From positions 250,501 through 314,500 of the forward strand of contig JACATO010000069.1 in NCBI GenBank assembly GCA_018389105.1: a stretch of DNA of 64,000 bases. The letters run 5' to 3'. The notes under the pieces are model-generated. The model did not search any database, had not been told where the DNA came from, and was given only the letters and a program-made list of their open reading frames with translations. The translations under genes were made by a program, and so were the position numbers. Below are positions 26,026-38,664 of this stretch, piece by piece (position 1 is the stretch's first letter; every line of letters starts with the position of its first letter). Source of the DNA: Nautilus pompilius. Its lineage: Eukaryota > Mollusca > Cephalopoda > Nautilida > Nautilidae.

Positions 26026-27353
26026 ATTAATTTCAGTTTACAATCTTTATGTTAAGAGTTCCTCCTCCGCTTCCCCATTTGGTCTTTCTTCTCTTTTCTT
26101 TTCACTGATACAAGTTGTAACATAAATATGAGTTTGTGTCGATCCTTTTTATAAAGATGAAACTTGAACCATTTATGAAGTATTTCTGGTTGTTGGTTAA
26201 CAGACATCGTAGATATTTAAAAAAAAAAAAAAAGGCAACCTAAATAGAAATCTGAAAAAAAATACTAAATGGCATCTGGTGAGACATATTTTGTATGAAT
26301 AGCAAATCTCAACAGGTAAGCATTAACTGGAGCTAAAATACGTACGCACACACAACACACACACACACACACACTCACCCTCCTATTACGTTAAATAATG
26401 AAAACTGGCGGTAAAGTATAATTGATAGAGACACTAATGCTAGAAGGGTGGAGAAATAACGAAATGATGACGTCACAACGGGTCAGCGCGGGCAGCCGTC
26501 GAGAAGAGATTTTCAGAGAGAGAAAACTGGCAATGTGCTGAATCCATTTAATGCCTTCTATGACTCTAGCACAAATCGCAGCTTAGCGCAGTCAATCACG
26601 CTACTAATGAGTCACTGAATACTTACCCGGACCAAGTCGTTTGTTCTTCTACGAACGAGGACGTCACCATGTTTCTGCAAAGTTCGCTGTAGCACAGGAC
26701 GACGTCTTGCAATTGCAACTTGAAAGAGTGAGGTGTTGAGAATGAGCTACTCCAGGTACTGGTAGACTATCCAACCACAATGTAGACAGACGCTATCATA
26801 AATCAGGATAAAGTTATCCTCAGTGACAACAACATACAGCTTCACGTAAACACCAAAGATTTCATCCCTGCAGCCTAAATCTTTTATGGCGCTCTTTCGG
26901 AAAACACGGAAGTCAGACTTACCATTCGAGCTAGTCTGTTGTCACACCACCATTGAGCCATCCCCACAGTCATGTTCGGCAACGCTGGCATCATGTGATA
27001 GACATATCTTTTACGACAATGAGCCGTTATTAAAGGAATACTAAGCAGTTTGTTTTCCTGTTTTTTTTTTTTTTTAAAGAATTTATGCAAATGCTTCGTC
27101 AATTTTGCTTGATTTCCATAAGTGAAAATCTTCAGGAAGTCCACGTTTCGGCAGTCGGTAGCTTAACCTGATACTGTTATTACTTTACTACTGTGTGCAT
27201 GCACATCATTTCTGACTGAAAAGGTAACTATATTTGAAAAGGCATGAGATTGGCCATAGGGGAACCGAAATTCAAATTGCCCCCACACCTTTTCCTTTTG
27301 TCCTCTTTCTCTCAAAAAGAACGAATGACAACTAGCTTATTGTTATTCACGTA
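26026..27353. other. No gene recognised
   Basis: Contains the CA microsatellite, a 14-base A run at 26218, one isolated TGACGTCA at 26467, and a 15-base T run at 27061. Nothing protein-like was found. Confidence 0.5.
26345..26375. repeat. (CA)n microsatellite
   Basis: CA repeats with one CAA interruption. Confidence 0.9.
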
Positions 27354-28652
27354 CGAGGTCTGTTGAAAAAGTATCCGAGAGTAGGCTTGGAAAAAAAATT
27401 ACGTACTTGGTGGGGTTCAATTGCTAATCCCTTTCTAAGTAGGCCCCTTGTGCCTCCACACACAGCCCAGCGATCCTTCCACTATTCTAAGCACGTCTGG
27501 AATGCTTCTTCCGGAAGGGCTCTCAGCTCCGCCGTCGCATTTCGCATGATATCCTCTCGGCTCTCAAAGCGGGAGCCTTTCAGTGACATCTTTATTTTTG
27601 GGAACAACCAGAAGTCAGAAGGAGTCATGTCCGGAGAGTAGGGAGCCTGGCGAATGAGCGAAATGCCTTTCTTTGCCAAAAAACCCTTGGATCAGCTGCG
27701 ACGAATGAGCCGAGGCATTGTCATGATGCAGCTGCCAGTTTTGCGAGGCCCACAGATCCAGCCACTTGCGCCGAACTGCATCATGAAGACATCGGAGGAC
27801 TTCCTGATAGTACTCCTTTGTAACTGTTTGTCCTTCTGGTGCGTATTCGTGATTCTCAACGCCTCGGTAGTCGAAGGAAACAGTCAGCATCACCTTGATT
27901 TTTCTCCGGACCTTGGCGATGTTGGGTGCTTCCACTGTGATGACTGAGCTTTGGTTTCCGGGTCGTACCCGTCTACCCACATCTCATCTCCAGTTATCGC
28001 GGTATTCTGGAACAAAGGATCCTGTTGGCAATATTCAGCAGGTCCTGTGCAACCTCAAGACGAAGTTGTTGTTGTTCCTGAGAAAGCAGCTTGGGCACAA
28101 ATTTCGCTGCCACTCTGTCAAGCCCAAATCCTCCTTTAAAATTGCATGTGCAGAATCTTTACTGATCCCAACCTCCACCAATTTCCTGCACCGTCAAACG
28201 ACGATCCTCCATTATCAAGGTCCGCACTTTCTCGATAACAACTGCATTGCGGCTTGTTGACGGCCTCCAGGAATGCTGGTCATTCTCCGCGGCCACCTTT
28301 GAACCTGTTGTACCATTCCTTTATTTAGGTAACACCCATGGCATTGTCACCAAAAGCCTGTTGAATTTTGCGAATTGTTTCCGCTTGGGTATCTCCAAGC
28401 GTTTGGCAAAACTTGATGCAAGATTGTTGCTCCACACGTTCCGTCATCACGGGCAAAATGGAAATGCGACGAGTAAGTGGTACAGAACCTCACACACTGG
28501 CTACCTGACAGCGACTGACGCATCCAGAAAGCCCGCCAAAAACCACGCATGCGCACGAAGGCATGTGGCTCCACTATGCACACTTTTGCCTCCCTAACAT
28601 CATTACTTCCCACGGGAGAAAATAAAGTCGGATACTTTTTCGACAGACCTCG
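27354..28652 (-). mobile_element. Mariner element, full length (1.3 kb), inactive
   Basis: Ends CGAGGTCTGTTGAAAAAGTA and its inverted copy at 28627-28652 (one mismatch in about 25) are flanked by TA. The minus strand carries all parts of a mariner transposase in order: an N-terminal region broken by stops (LIMEDRRLTVQEIGGSLG near 28210), ITGDEMWVDGYDPET (first Asp, near 27980), NWQLHHDNASAHSSQ (second Asp, near 27740) and SPDMTPSDFWLFP (third Asp, near 27620). The pattern is consistent with the DD34D catalytic triad. A frameshift in the A run near 27675 and several stops disable it. The first and last segments remain open over 65-121 codons. Confidence 0.9.
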
Positions 28653-29703
28653 TATATTATCAATTTGATATATAATTATTACCATCCAGCCAAACAGGCA
28701 GGTAATTTAGCTACAGAAACAGTTTAGCTAAACAGATAAAATATAATGAATAAGTTTCAACTTCATCTTAAATTACTGTTTGACGTCGTTGATTTTTTTT
28801 CTCACTAATCGATCAAATATTTCGTGATATATTACATTTTTCATGAACACTTTTTCATTTTACGATAATTTTCCTTGGTTCTTATCCTCAACAACAATAA
28901 CAACAACAACAACAAATATCTTTAGATAGTTTTCTGATCTTGTTCGTGCCAATGCAGCACGCGGCAGTCCGTGAGCAAGCAGCTTCTTCAGGTAAAAATA
29001 CTGATCTAAAATCTGTCCTTGTGATCTATTCGCCATTATAACAGAAGCTGGATTAACGGATACTGCCATCTTTTCAACATAAAGGACAAACTTGTTTCAT
29101 TCTCTGCGCCAGATCAATTCGTGGAAAAATAACTCGCTCATCTTTGTTACTGCCAGTTAAAATCTCAGTATCTATAAAGTTATCGGGAGATCCTTCACAA
29201 TCAGCCTCCTTTCATTACATTCTTTGTACATACGCAAATCTGACCTCATCAAACACGCAATGACGTCAGAACTTGATGCCAGGAGCATTACCAAAAGACA
29301 ACTAGCTTTATACATATTAGATAGCAACTGTCGTTTTATCAGCACAGAAATGATGTCAGGACGTATCAAGGTGTTAAGATACTGTCGAGTGCAGTCGCTA
29401 TGACGACGGCAGCTGTAGAATATATATCAGCTTGCCAAGTTAACTCTATAGATTTTGAAAACCAAGGTTTTCTGTTTGGCGGAACTGATTTTTCTCTTAT
29501 TCGAATTTTATTTTATTTTATATTTTAGTCAAATTTGTTTATTTTAAGAAAATTAAATATATTTAAAACAAAACAATTTTTTAAGCAAAACTCTTACCTA
29601 TTATATAGGAATCGGCTTTAAATTAGCCTATAATTTTTTTTTAAAAAATTGCAGTTTTTCTTTTTGTTTATACTAAAATTAGAAGATAGATAAGTTTATA
29701 TCG

Positions 29704-29708
<5 letters not shown>
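28653..29708. other. No gene recognised
   Basis: AT-rich sequence between the mariner element and the TGACGTCA array. Short frames only. Confidence 0.5.
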
Positions 29709-29745
<37 letters not shown>

Positions 29746-30341
29746 TGACGTCAGTACGAGAACGAGAGAGAGATGTGACGTCAGTACACAGAGAGAGATG
29801 ACGTCAGTACGAGAACGAGAGCGAGAGAGAGATATGACGTCAGTACGAGAACAAGAGAGAGAGAGATGTGACGTCAGTACACAGAGAGGGATGACGTCAG
29901 TACGAGAACGAGAGAGAGATGTGACGTCAGTACGAGAACGAGAGCGAGAGCGAGAGAGAGATATGACGTCAGTACGAGAACAAGAGAGAGAGAGATGTGA
30001 CGTCAGTACACAGAGAGGGATGACGTCAGTACGAGAACGAGAGAGAGATGTGACGTCAGTACACAGAGAGAGATGACGTCAGTACGAGAACGAGAGCGAG
30101 AGCGAGAGAGAGATATGACGTCAGTACGAGAACAAGAGAGAGAGATGTGACGTCAGTACACAGAGAGGGATGACGTCAGTACGAGAACGAGAGAGAGATG
30201 TGACGTCAGTACACAGAGAGAGATGACGTCAGTACGAGAACGAGAGCGAGAGCGAGAGAGAGATATGACGTCAGTACGAGAACAAGAGAGAGAGATGTGA
30301 CGTCAGTACACAGAGAGAGATGACGTCAGCACGAGAACGGG

Positions 30342-30377
<36 letters not shown>
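29709..30377. repeat. GA-rich tandem array with 20 perfect TGACGTCA palindromes
   Basis: A (GA)n tract opens the array at 29709-29742 and another closes it at 30341-30376. Between them TGACGTCA occurs perfectly at 29746, 29776, 29799, 29835, 29869, 29892, 29922, 29964, 29998, 30021, 30051, 30074, 30116, 30148, 30171, 30201, 30224, 30266, 30298 and 30321. Nearly all are followed by GTAC. Spacings cycle as 30, 23, 42, 32-34, 23 bases, giving an approximately 150-base higher-order unit. TGACGTCA is the consensus binding site of CREB/ATF bZIP dimers; function here is inference. The apparent 92-codon frame inside the array is a by-product of the repeat. Confidence 0.95.
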
Positions 30378-30379
<2 letters not shown>

Positions 30380-31349
30380 ATGTACCAGATCGCCATTACG
30401 TAGTCGGTGCAACAATCGGTTCTGTTTTCGACTTTAGTACTAGGGACGTTTAAAAGAATCCGGCGATTCTATTTTTAGCTGGGTTTCATAGTACTAAGTG
30501 TCCAGGATGACTCCTCCTATGACTTCGTACCGTTATTACTAACGGACTATTAATGATACGTTCGGTGTTCCATTCGTTGTCGGCAGGTGGCGCGTTTAGA
30601 TGGAAACCATGGCGGACTGTGAAAACCGGATTTGTGGTGATGGCTCACCGAGACAAAGTCGGTCGTGGCAGTACAGTGAAAGTTCAGGGAAAAGTTCAGT
30701 GCCCATGTCCCCCCCCCACCAACAAACTTTAACTCCATTTACCGGTTTGTTTGGCAATTTCAAAACCAAGGCAGCAACGTGTAGACCGACCAAACGTCGT
30801 CGCCGCCCGGCTGCCCGCGCACCAATGAAACAGTGGAAGACATTCACCGTAGGGCGACTGACGGTCCGCCGACCCGTCAGTGAACGGACACCGATGTGTA
30901 AAGGACAAAAAATCTGGAAGATTCTTCAAAAGGACTTTAAAAAAAATTTTTTTTCCGTGCAAAATTTACGCTATGCTTTTTGGTGAAGAAAACAGTTGGA
31001 CCTTTGAGTCGATGGAAACCGATTCTTCCATTCTCGACAACAGGCCCGGGCCTTGATCCGTGCGACCTCTTTTATAGGAATACCTTAAGGAGAGCGAGTC
31101 TACCAGATTCGCTCCTAGGACAACGACCTGGAATCAGCAATCCTGGATCTATTAGCCTGGATATTTTGGGAAAAGTTATGGACAACACATGCACACCGAT
31201 ACGCAGGATATAGATAGATCCATTGTTCCAAAATTTAAAAATTGTACAAAATGAGAGTAAGTAGAATAAGGACTGACGAATGGAAATGTTAATTAAATAA
31301 ACAGCATGGGTATAAATTTTAAACGTATTTACTGTATTTGTCACTGAAC
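30378..31349. other. No gene recognised
   Basis: A 128-codon plus-strand frame (30600-30986) includes a basic patch TKRRRRPAARAP but has no homologue that I recognise, and a minus-strand frame of similar length overlaps it. Left uncalled. Confidence 0.45.
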
Positions 31350-33240
31350 GTGTGCCATCGTACTTTGTGAGAGCAATGTTTGTATTATACTTTTTCGCCA
31401 ACTTAACACGTCCACGGGAGTTCAGCAGCGTGGATATTTGCGTCCAGATAAATCAGTTCCTGGCTCACGTTAAGTATCCCCATTATTTTCAGTTTCTTGA
31501 ACTGTCATTGGCAGATCTGTCTTGTTGCTCCACAAATTTTCCCAGATGTCTGGCTTAGTATTTAAAGTGAATTCCGCTGGAAGATCAGTTTAGTAAGGAA
31601 ACTTTTCGAAGTCTTTTTTCCGAAACTGCTTATTTCTTTTACACTTTCCATGGGTACAATGCGCTCATATCCGCCTGTGGATCTACTTGTCAATAGGATC
31701 TAGGAATGGGATGGACAGGGACTTTCTGAAGTACTTCTCTACGTTATCAGCCCAACATGTTATTCAAATTCATTTGCGATCTCAGTTTTTCTAAACTTCG
31801 ACTCCAAGGTTTTCTATCCCCTCCTCTGCAGTTCAGAACCACTCGCTGTGATCTTCTTTAACTTCAGAACGGATCTTCCGCATGGCCGTTTTTGACAACC
31901 CCCAACGTCTTCACATCCTTCGAGCAGTTCCTGTAATTTGGTGGTGGCACCTCTAGTCTAGGCGTGTACTTCATTACACAAAAACAAGGGACACGATGAA
32001 CTCGATCAGGCCATCAGTTCTGGTGACGCCGTCTGTGTCTGCATTGTGACCGCTGTCTGTTATTCTTGATGTCGTCTTAATACTCCACTATTGCCCGTCG
32101 AAAAATAAAGGCAGTATCCGAGGAACCCGGTCTTTCAGCCCCATCCAAAATGAAATTAAAGGAAATAATTGTTTAAAGGGGGCTTTCTAGTTCTGCACAA
32201 ATCGCAAACCTGTCAGAGCCCCCCCCCACCCAAGCGATCCCTGACTCTGGACTCACTTCTTCTATTTTCACGTCTGACACGGAAATTGGCGGAAACAAAG
32301 TATTCACTTAATTATGGCGATACGCAGCTTTAAGTGGTTTCGCCGAGCCGCCATTCACTACACAGATTCAGTTAGCGACTTGAGCAGTGGACACATCGCG
32401 AGAGGATAGGGACTTCTTGATTGCGGCAGCACCACCCCTTAAGCCACCCGCATTAGTTGCAGCGTCATATCATCTTTGACCCTGGAAAGAATCAAGATAA
32501 ACTCCGAGTTCACTCTTATGCCAATTAGGACACAATTTACAGCAAAAATACCGTTTCTGTGTCCGGATCAAGATGTGAGACCGACCCTGTCACACAAGTA
32601 GAACAAATAAAGGCAGCACAACGTTATAATTGTACTCTCGCCACTTATTAAGAGGCGTCGATTTACCTAATTTTCGATAAAGGTAAAGTTTTACCTGCAT
32701 AAGGGCCCATGTTCGAACCCAGATCACTTACTGTTTCTGTAATAACTTTGGCAGTTGCTTCACTAGATACGTCTGGTTTGCATGCTATAAATCCTCTATC
32801 TTCACTGAAATATCTGTTGACATAATTGCTGCTGTCTGTGGCTGTATCCGCCGTGACTGCACACTATCCTGCAGTTTCGATGTCTTCAACAACAATGCTA
32901 TCACAGATGAAGTTTACACAACAAGATAGTAGTTCATTCCGAATACTTTTTTTGATCGATATATCGCATTCCGTGGTGCATTATCCATAATTCTACAGTC
33001 CAAGAGTTTCTGAAAATCATCTCTATGGCCCCTGTGTGCTAAATTCTGCTACCTGCTCAATATGATGATTTTCCTCTTTGCTGCTGCTTGATCCAGTGAG
33101 TGTTACACTGGGACAGTCTTGTTTTCCAAAGACTTTCTAAACTCACTTGCCATTAGCGTAGCTCCTTTGTATATTTCTGAGTTTAACTTGTGTTCCCTCC
33201 TGAATGTCCGTGATGCAGAGGTCCATATGTCACAGGGATG
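31350..33240 (-). pseudogene. Degraded hAT transposase with DUF4371-type core
   Basis: Minus-strand fragments appear in the order expected for hAT proteins. IMDNAPRNAIYRSKK (near 32990) is a hallmark of the DUF4371 region, followed by DIETAGYSAVTADTATDSSN (second-Asp region, near 32850). SEVKEDHSEWF appears near 31860. PDIWENLWSNKTDLPMT near 31530 resembles the C-terminal dimerisation region. Stops and shifts are frequent and no long frame survives. Terminal repeats were not identified, so the boundaries are approximate. Confidence 0.6.
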
Positions 33241-36200
33241 TGTAGACGTTGATCCAAATTTTGTACATTAGTTTTTCCTATTTCACAGCCAAACACAATG
33301 CCTGGTAAATAAAATACGTTATCTAACGCACCAGGGGAAGCCACTCACGGTTAACTAACTACCCCCAACCCCGCCAATACTTTTCCTTTGGAAACTTGAG
33401 CTGTTTATCTGATTTCCAAACAACTGTTAAGAACTTGTATTTATCTCTGTTCACTGGTGTGTGACCAGATTGTTTGAAAGCCCAGCTAAATAAGTTGGAG
33501 TTCTTTCTTGGTAGAACACTGTATTGTCAGGTACACTGGTGTCATAATCAACATCTTCAGTGCATGAAGCAGAACATTTTTTTTTAAAAAAAGCATAAAA
33601 TAATATGCAAACTTTAATTTACTGACATTTCGATTTACTCCACACGAATAATGTATCTTAAAAAATAGAATTTAAAACAATTTTAATGAACAGTTTCCTC
33701 GCTCTCTTAGTTTGTACTGCTGTAGATTTCACATGCACCGAAATCCCCCACCATGAAGCCGAGTCTTTCGTCGTATCGTTGAGTGGTTGTTCTAGCCTTG
33801 GTTGGGCCACCGCCTACGTCTAGAGATAAAATATCCCAATTAAACGGCCAAGCTCTTCTGCCCACGAGAGCACGTGTGGCGAATCCTCGTGCCATCATTT
33901 TTGGATCCGCCACTGCTAGAAGTACTGTACTATCAAAATCCTAAAACTTCTATTCACCTTCTATTAAGGAATAGAACATAATGTCGGTTCGCACCGCGGT
34001 CATATTTTTGTGGCGAGGTTTAATCCAGAAGAATTAGACGATGTGAGACGCGCATTTATGTATTCCGTTCTGTAATCCTCACACGAGCCGAGCTCGAAAT
34101 TCACACGGCAAACTGTACTCATTGACGCCATTTTCAGGTTTATGGCGGTCTTTCTCGTGACGTTGTTTCCGGTCTGTCAGCTGACCAAATTGCTGTTTTT
34201 GCGTGTTTACATTTGTCACTACTTTCCGAAAGACGGTCTAGATCCGCTCCGGGATATGTGCTGACCTCGAGCGGTAAGACGGTCGTATTGAGCGCATCTT
34301 TACAGGAAGCAACTTCAAACTTTCTTCTGTGAAGTTGTAGCATCTCTATATTTGTGCCATTAATGGGTTGTTGGTGATAGATGTGTAAAATCAGGGCCTT
34401 TTAGCTGGAACAACCCACATGATGGACAACCTAGCCATTTGACTGGCAGCATAGTACAAAGTTTTGCACGAGTTTAATTTGCATATCTATTCGAAGAGAA
34501 GATTGGTCAATCATATTCATTAATTTTAGATTCAGCTGGAGCAAGTTGGAATCAACTTATAATTGAAACACTCACTTTTCTGTTTCTTTACCCTGTGTTC
34601 TTGCTTCAACACAGTTCCCACCGTCTGTACTGTTGACACTACGATCGAACAAGTTATCAATCAAAAAGGATAATTTAAGGGGTGTCATCTAACGAAATTA
34701 TGCGCGTGTTATCTATTGTGGCTACAACAAACCCGAGTTATCTCCCATGCATTTTTTTTTTTTTTTAGATTTAAAATGCAGTCAGAGGAAAATAATTCTG
34801 ACGGTACCTTAAAAAAAAAATAACAGTAAAGCATAATTTTATAAATTAAATCCCTACCCCGTGACAGCATTGGTTTCTTGCCTGTTATTATTATTATTTC
34901 AATTATTTATAACGTGATGAAAATGGTGAGAGAAATTAAATATATCTTGAGTTGTGTTCTGGTCGAGAACAGCTTACTGGAAGTTTCAGCAGCGACACTA
35001 CTTCCGACAACAGCTGGTAGCCATCTCCATCATATCAGACGCGTAGATGTCCTGCAATTTAGTAGCCCACGTTTTGTTGTCTCTGGCATCGTAGAATTCA
35101 GAGGTCTGTCGTGACATTCTAGTCAAAGGGAGGTAATTTCATTTTCGGATCGCGTTCTTTCCCACCCCCAATAAGGATTTTATAGTTAATGGAGCTTCTG
35201 AACTCCCTACACAGTTCATCCTGCTTCGCTAATAAAATTCTTCTTTTGTTCGTTAAAAATCCACTGTGATTTCTAAACAAATCTACTGTATGCTCATAAC
35301 TGTGGTTAGCTAACTACAGCAGTTCTAATAAAAGCCTGTTGTATGTAAGGCTCATCTTACCTCATCCACAGCACAGTTGATGTTGCTTGAATAAAAAGCA
35401 GAATATTTGGTACAAACAGAATCCAAGGACAATGAAACTTTCAGGTACTATCTCCCTTCGTTGAGCGCACAGTACATATCAAAAGAAATGCCCTCCAACT
35501 CATTAGATGCTCAAACTTTATGAAAATCCTGGAAAAAAAAATAGACTTTGTATCTTCTTTCCATGTTCCAAAGTCTTATACTGAGAGAAAGACGAGTTCT
35601 GAATTCACGATTCGGTCAAACAATCTCATACAACTTCCACTTTCTAAGATTTGCACACTGTCAGTAATAATTATACTAGATTTCCTTCAGATTTAAACTT
35701 TTCATAACACATGACAATTCTACCTGTTTTCGTATTTCTTATTTGCCTTTTGACTGATTGGCACAATCTCCTTTTCCTATGTAAACTTCACTCCCACCTG
35801 CAGTTTCCTTTCCACCCTACCCACAGCCTTTATGGAAATCTTCCCATGGTGGTTCACTTAACATCCTCTAAAATAACCAGTAGTTAAGGGGCAAAACTAT
35901 GCTGGTGCAGTTAGTACACCTGGCTTTTGAAGTAGCTGTTAATAAACGATACAGAAATGGAATAATTTGTACAATGAAAAACAATTGAGGAAATTTACAT
36001 CAAAGAAGCCAGCATGAAATTTTTTAAGATGAATTAAATTATACTCATTACCAAACCAACAAACTGAGTTATTTTATTGGTTTTGGTTTCCCTGCATACC
36101 AACAGATCATTAGTGAGACCACTTTCTCTCTTGAATAGAAGGTTCAGATATGAAAAACATTGTTACTAAAGATACATGTATATTGTAAAACAGTTCAAAG

Positions 36201-36291
36201 ATTTATTAAAATAGAGAGTAATCTGTGCAGTCTTAGTGAAGAAGAAAGCCTAGATAAGTTTTGGTTACTTTGGCTCACACCATCACTGCTA
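33241..36291. other. No gene recognised; base composition shifts here
   Basis: From about 34 kb rightward the DNA becomes clearly more AT-rich and CpG-poor. No element ends or exons were recognised. The right part of this stretch may include distal sequence of the hAT fossil. Confidence 0.45.
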
Positions 36292-37544
36292 TTAGGTTGT
36301 TACAAAAGTTTTGTTGGATTTTTTACCGCAACAACAAGACTTCATATTGTTGCTGAACAGGAAGTTTATTAATCAAAGTAAGTTCCATTACAATTAATAT
36401 ACTTCTGCCCAGGAGTTACAAGCGCATTTATACCATTTTGAAAAAAATCTGGATTTCTGGAGTCAATAAACTTTTGGAAAGTAGTTTCAATTGCTGCTTA
36501 GTTGGAGGATGATTTCATACGGAGTAAGCTGTTGAGGTGTTTGAAAAGGTGGTAGTCTGTGGGAGAAAGGTCTGGTGAATAGGCTGGGTGAGGGAGAACT
36601 TCGTACCCCAATGTGTTCAGTTTCTGAAGAGTCACTTTTGCAACATGAGCACAAGTAGGATTGGGCCTCTTAGATTTACCAGTGCTGGCTGTCATTGGGA
36701 GAATTTCTGATGAACGTTTAATTCACAACAGTAACTTTCAGCTGTGATGCTTTTGCCAGGTTGCAAGAAGTTATCATGGATGACACCAGTTTCAGACCAC
36801 CAGACAGAGACCATGACCTTCTTTGGGTGGAGGCTGGGTTTTGGAATGTGGTTAGGTGCCTTGTCTCTGTCGAACCACTGTGCTGATCATTTGTGACTAT
36901 CGTAAAGGATTCATTTTTCATCACACGTAATGATTTGGTCAAGAAATGGGTCAATTTTGTTTCTTATGACAAGCAAAGAGCAGATCCCCATTGTTGGTCA
37001 TTCAACTCATGAGGCACCTACCTGTCAAGTCTTTTCACCTTGCCGATTGCATCAAGATGCCGGATACAGCTGCAGTGCTTACGTCAAACTCTCCAGCAAT
37101 TTCTCGCACTGTTTTTCTTAGATCGGCTTCAATTGAGGCTTTCAGACGGTCGTCATCACAGTTGGAAAGATGTCCACTTTGTTCCTTATCTCTGAGCCTC
37201 ACATCTCCTGATCGAAACTTTGCAAACCATCGTTGTACTGTGCGCTCATTTGCTGTCCTTGCCCCATGTTTTCTTAATGTTAAGAGTTGCCTCACTCGCT
37301 TTGTGGCCTGGTTTGAACTTGTGAAGCAAAATGGCACAAAAAACTTTTCTATCCATGCTTCACTCAGAGCCCTGAAACAAATATCCATTTTATGATTTTT
37401 AAAAAAGTAGGTTTTGCATAATGTATGCCAAAGCACAATACAAAACGATATATAACTTATCTACATACACCCTCACAAGCATGCAGAAAATGAACCCCAA
37501 ATTAACATAATATAAAAACTGACAAAACCTTTGTAATGACCTAT
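36292..37544 (-). mobile_element. Mariner element related to the SETMAR/Hsmar1 group, inactive
   Basis: Imperfect terminal repeats (TTAGGTTGTTACAAAAGTTT at the left; inverted, decayed copy ending 37544) with TA flanks enclose about 1,250 bases, the normal mariner length. The minus strand encodes an N-terminal helix-turn-helix (TVQRWFAKFRSGD, KTVREIAGEFDVSTAAVS) near 37400-37040. The catalytic C-terminus, LGYEVLPHPAYSPDLSPTDY, lies near 36630-36550. The middle is broken by stops and frameshifts. The third catalytic Asp is present in the SPTDY motif. It lies downstream of the ZMYND8 3' end in the same orientation. Confidence 0.88.
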
Positions 37545-38035
37545 TACTTTAAAAATCTTTTGTAAAGAAACACAAAGGCAGGTATACATTGTGTCAGTAG
37601 TATCAAATACACAAGAAATGTTATTAGTTTGACAGCAGGTTTGTTTTTTTTTATTATCATAATGTTTGCTATCATTACTTAACAAAACAGGTAGAAGAAG
37701 AAAAGTATTTTTCTAAACTAGATAAACACTATTTTGGCAAAAGAGGGGTTTATGTTTTAGAAAATTCCTGCACCTCTATATTTATCTGCATCTATCCAGT
37801 ATAAGTGTATTTTTTAAACTGGCTGATTTAGTCAGTTAGGGAATTTTATGACATTTTCTGGGATAAAAAAAAAGATTTTCTATGTGATATTTCTTTGCTT
37901 TTAGATGTATACTTGATTCGTAAGTGAATATACAGTTTCTAGAGAAACAGAGACAGATGAGACAGTGAATACAGAGAGAGAAATTAAAGATCCCCCAAAT
38001 AAGCTATTTGCCAATGTGTCTTATATACACATATA

Positions 38036-38525
38036 CAGGGTGTTCCAAAATGATGTATATATAACTTTCATATGTTACCATACAAAAACATTTTCTCTCT
38101 CAACATCAAGACATATTTCATTTGGAAGCTCACAGATGATGGCACTGTGTAATGCAACAGCATGTGGCAAAGATGTACAGGCATTTTTTGATGAACACTA
38201 CTGGGAATTGGAAGGCACAAAAGACCAACTGAATACCTGCTACCCTCCATAGATCTCTTCGTGTGGGGTGGGTTGTGTTGCAAAACCAGCTATCATCTAT
38301 GAACATCAAGAGAGAATTTTTGATGGTTTAATAGCCATTCCTATGCCACTGTGCTGCTCTGCTGTCAGATGCTGCAATGCCTACATGGCTACTGAGTGTG
38401 TTTTGAACACCAATTATAGTATGGCATGTTTGAAGTGTTTGATATATAAACAAAAGCTCTATCTAGAAATATGCCTTTCCTTACTAGGCAAAAAGTGTTT
38501 GTATACATCTTTTTAAGTTACCCAG
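38036..38525 (+). mobile_element. Short degraded mariner-type element with related ends
   Basis: The left end CAGGGTGTTCCAAAATGATG is preceded by TA. The right end, near TATACATCTTTTTAAGTTACCCAG, is a decayed inverted copy of it. Internal fragments (FFDEHYWELEGTK, then IDLFVWGG in a shifted frame) correspond to the C-terminal catalytic part of a mariner transposase. It shares the first 15 bases of its terminal repeat with the element at 38665 but not the rest, so it is a related, older family. Confidence 0.6.
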
Positions 38526-38664
38526 TTTATATTAAAACCATTTGAAAAATTTTGAATATTTTAAAATAAAAAAATTACTGCTCCTACCATTTAAATTATA
38601 GTTCTGACTTTTCTCTTAACCAAGGCAAATCTGTCAGCTAACATATTGTGAATCTCTGAAAATA

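Noticed and set aside
29798-30076. 92-codon frame inside the TGACGTCA array
   Set aside because: A repeat artefact: the peptide only mirrors the DNA unit.
29709-30377. CRISPR-like array
   Set aside because: Spacing is regular, but the spacers are repetitive GA sequence and the palindrome is only 8 bases; the genome is eukaryotic.
30600-30986. 128-codon frame with a basic patch
   Set aside because: No family resemblance, overlapped by equally long antisense frames, and no splice or regulatory context.
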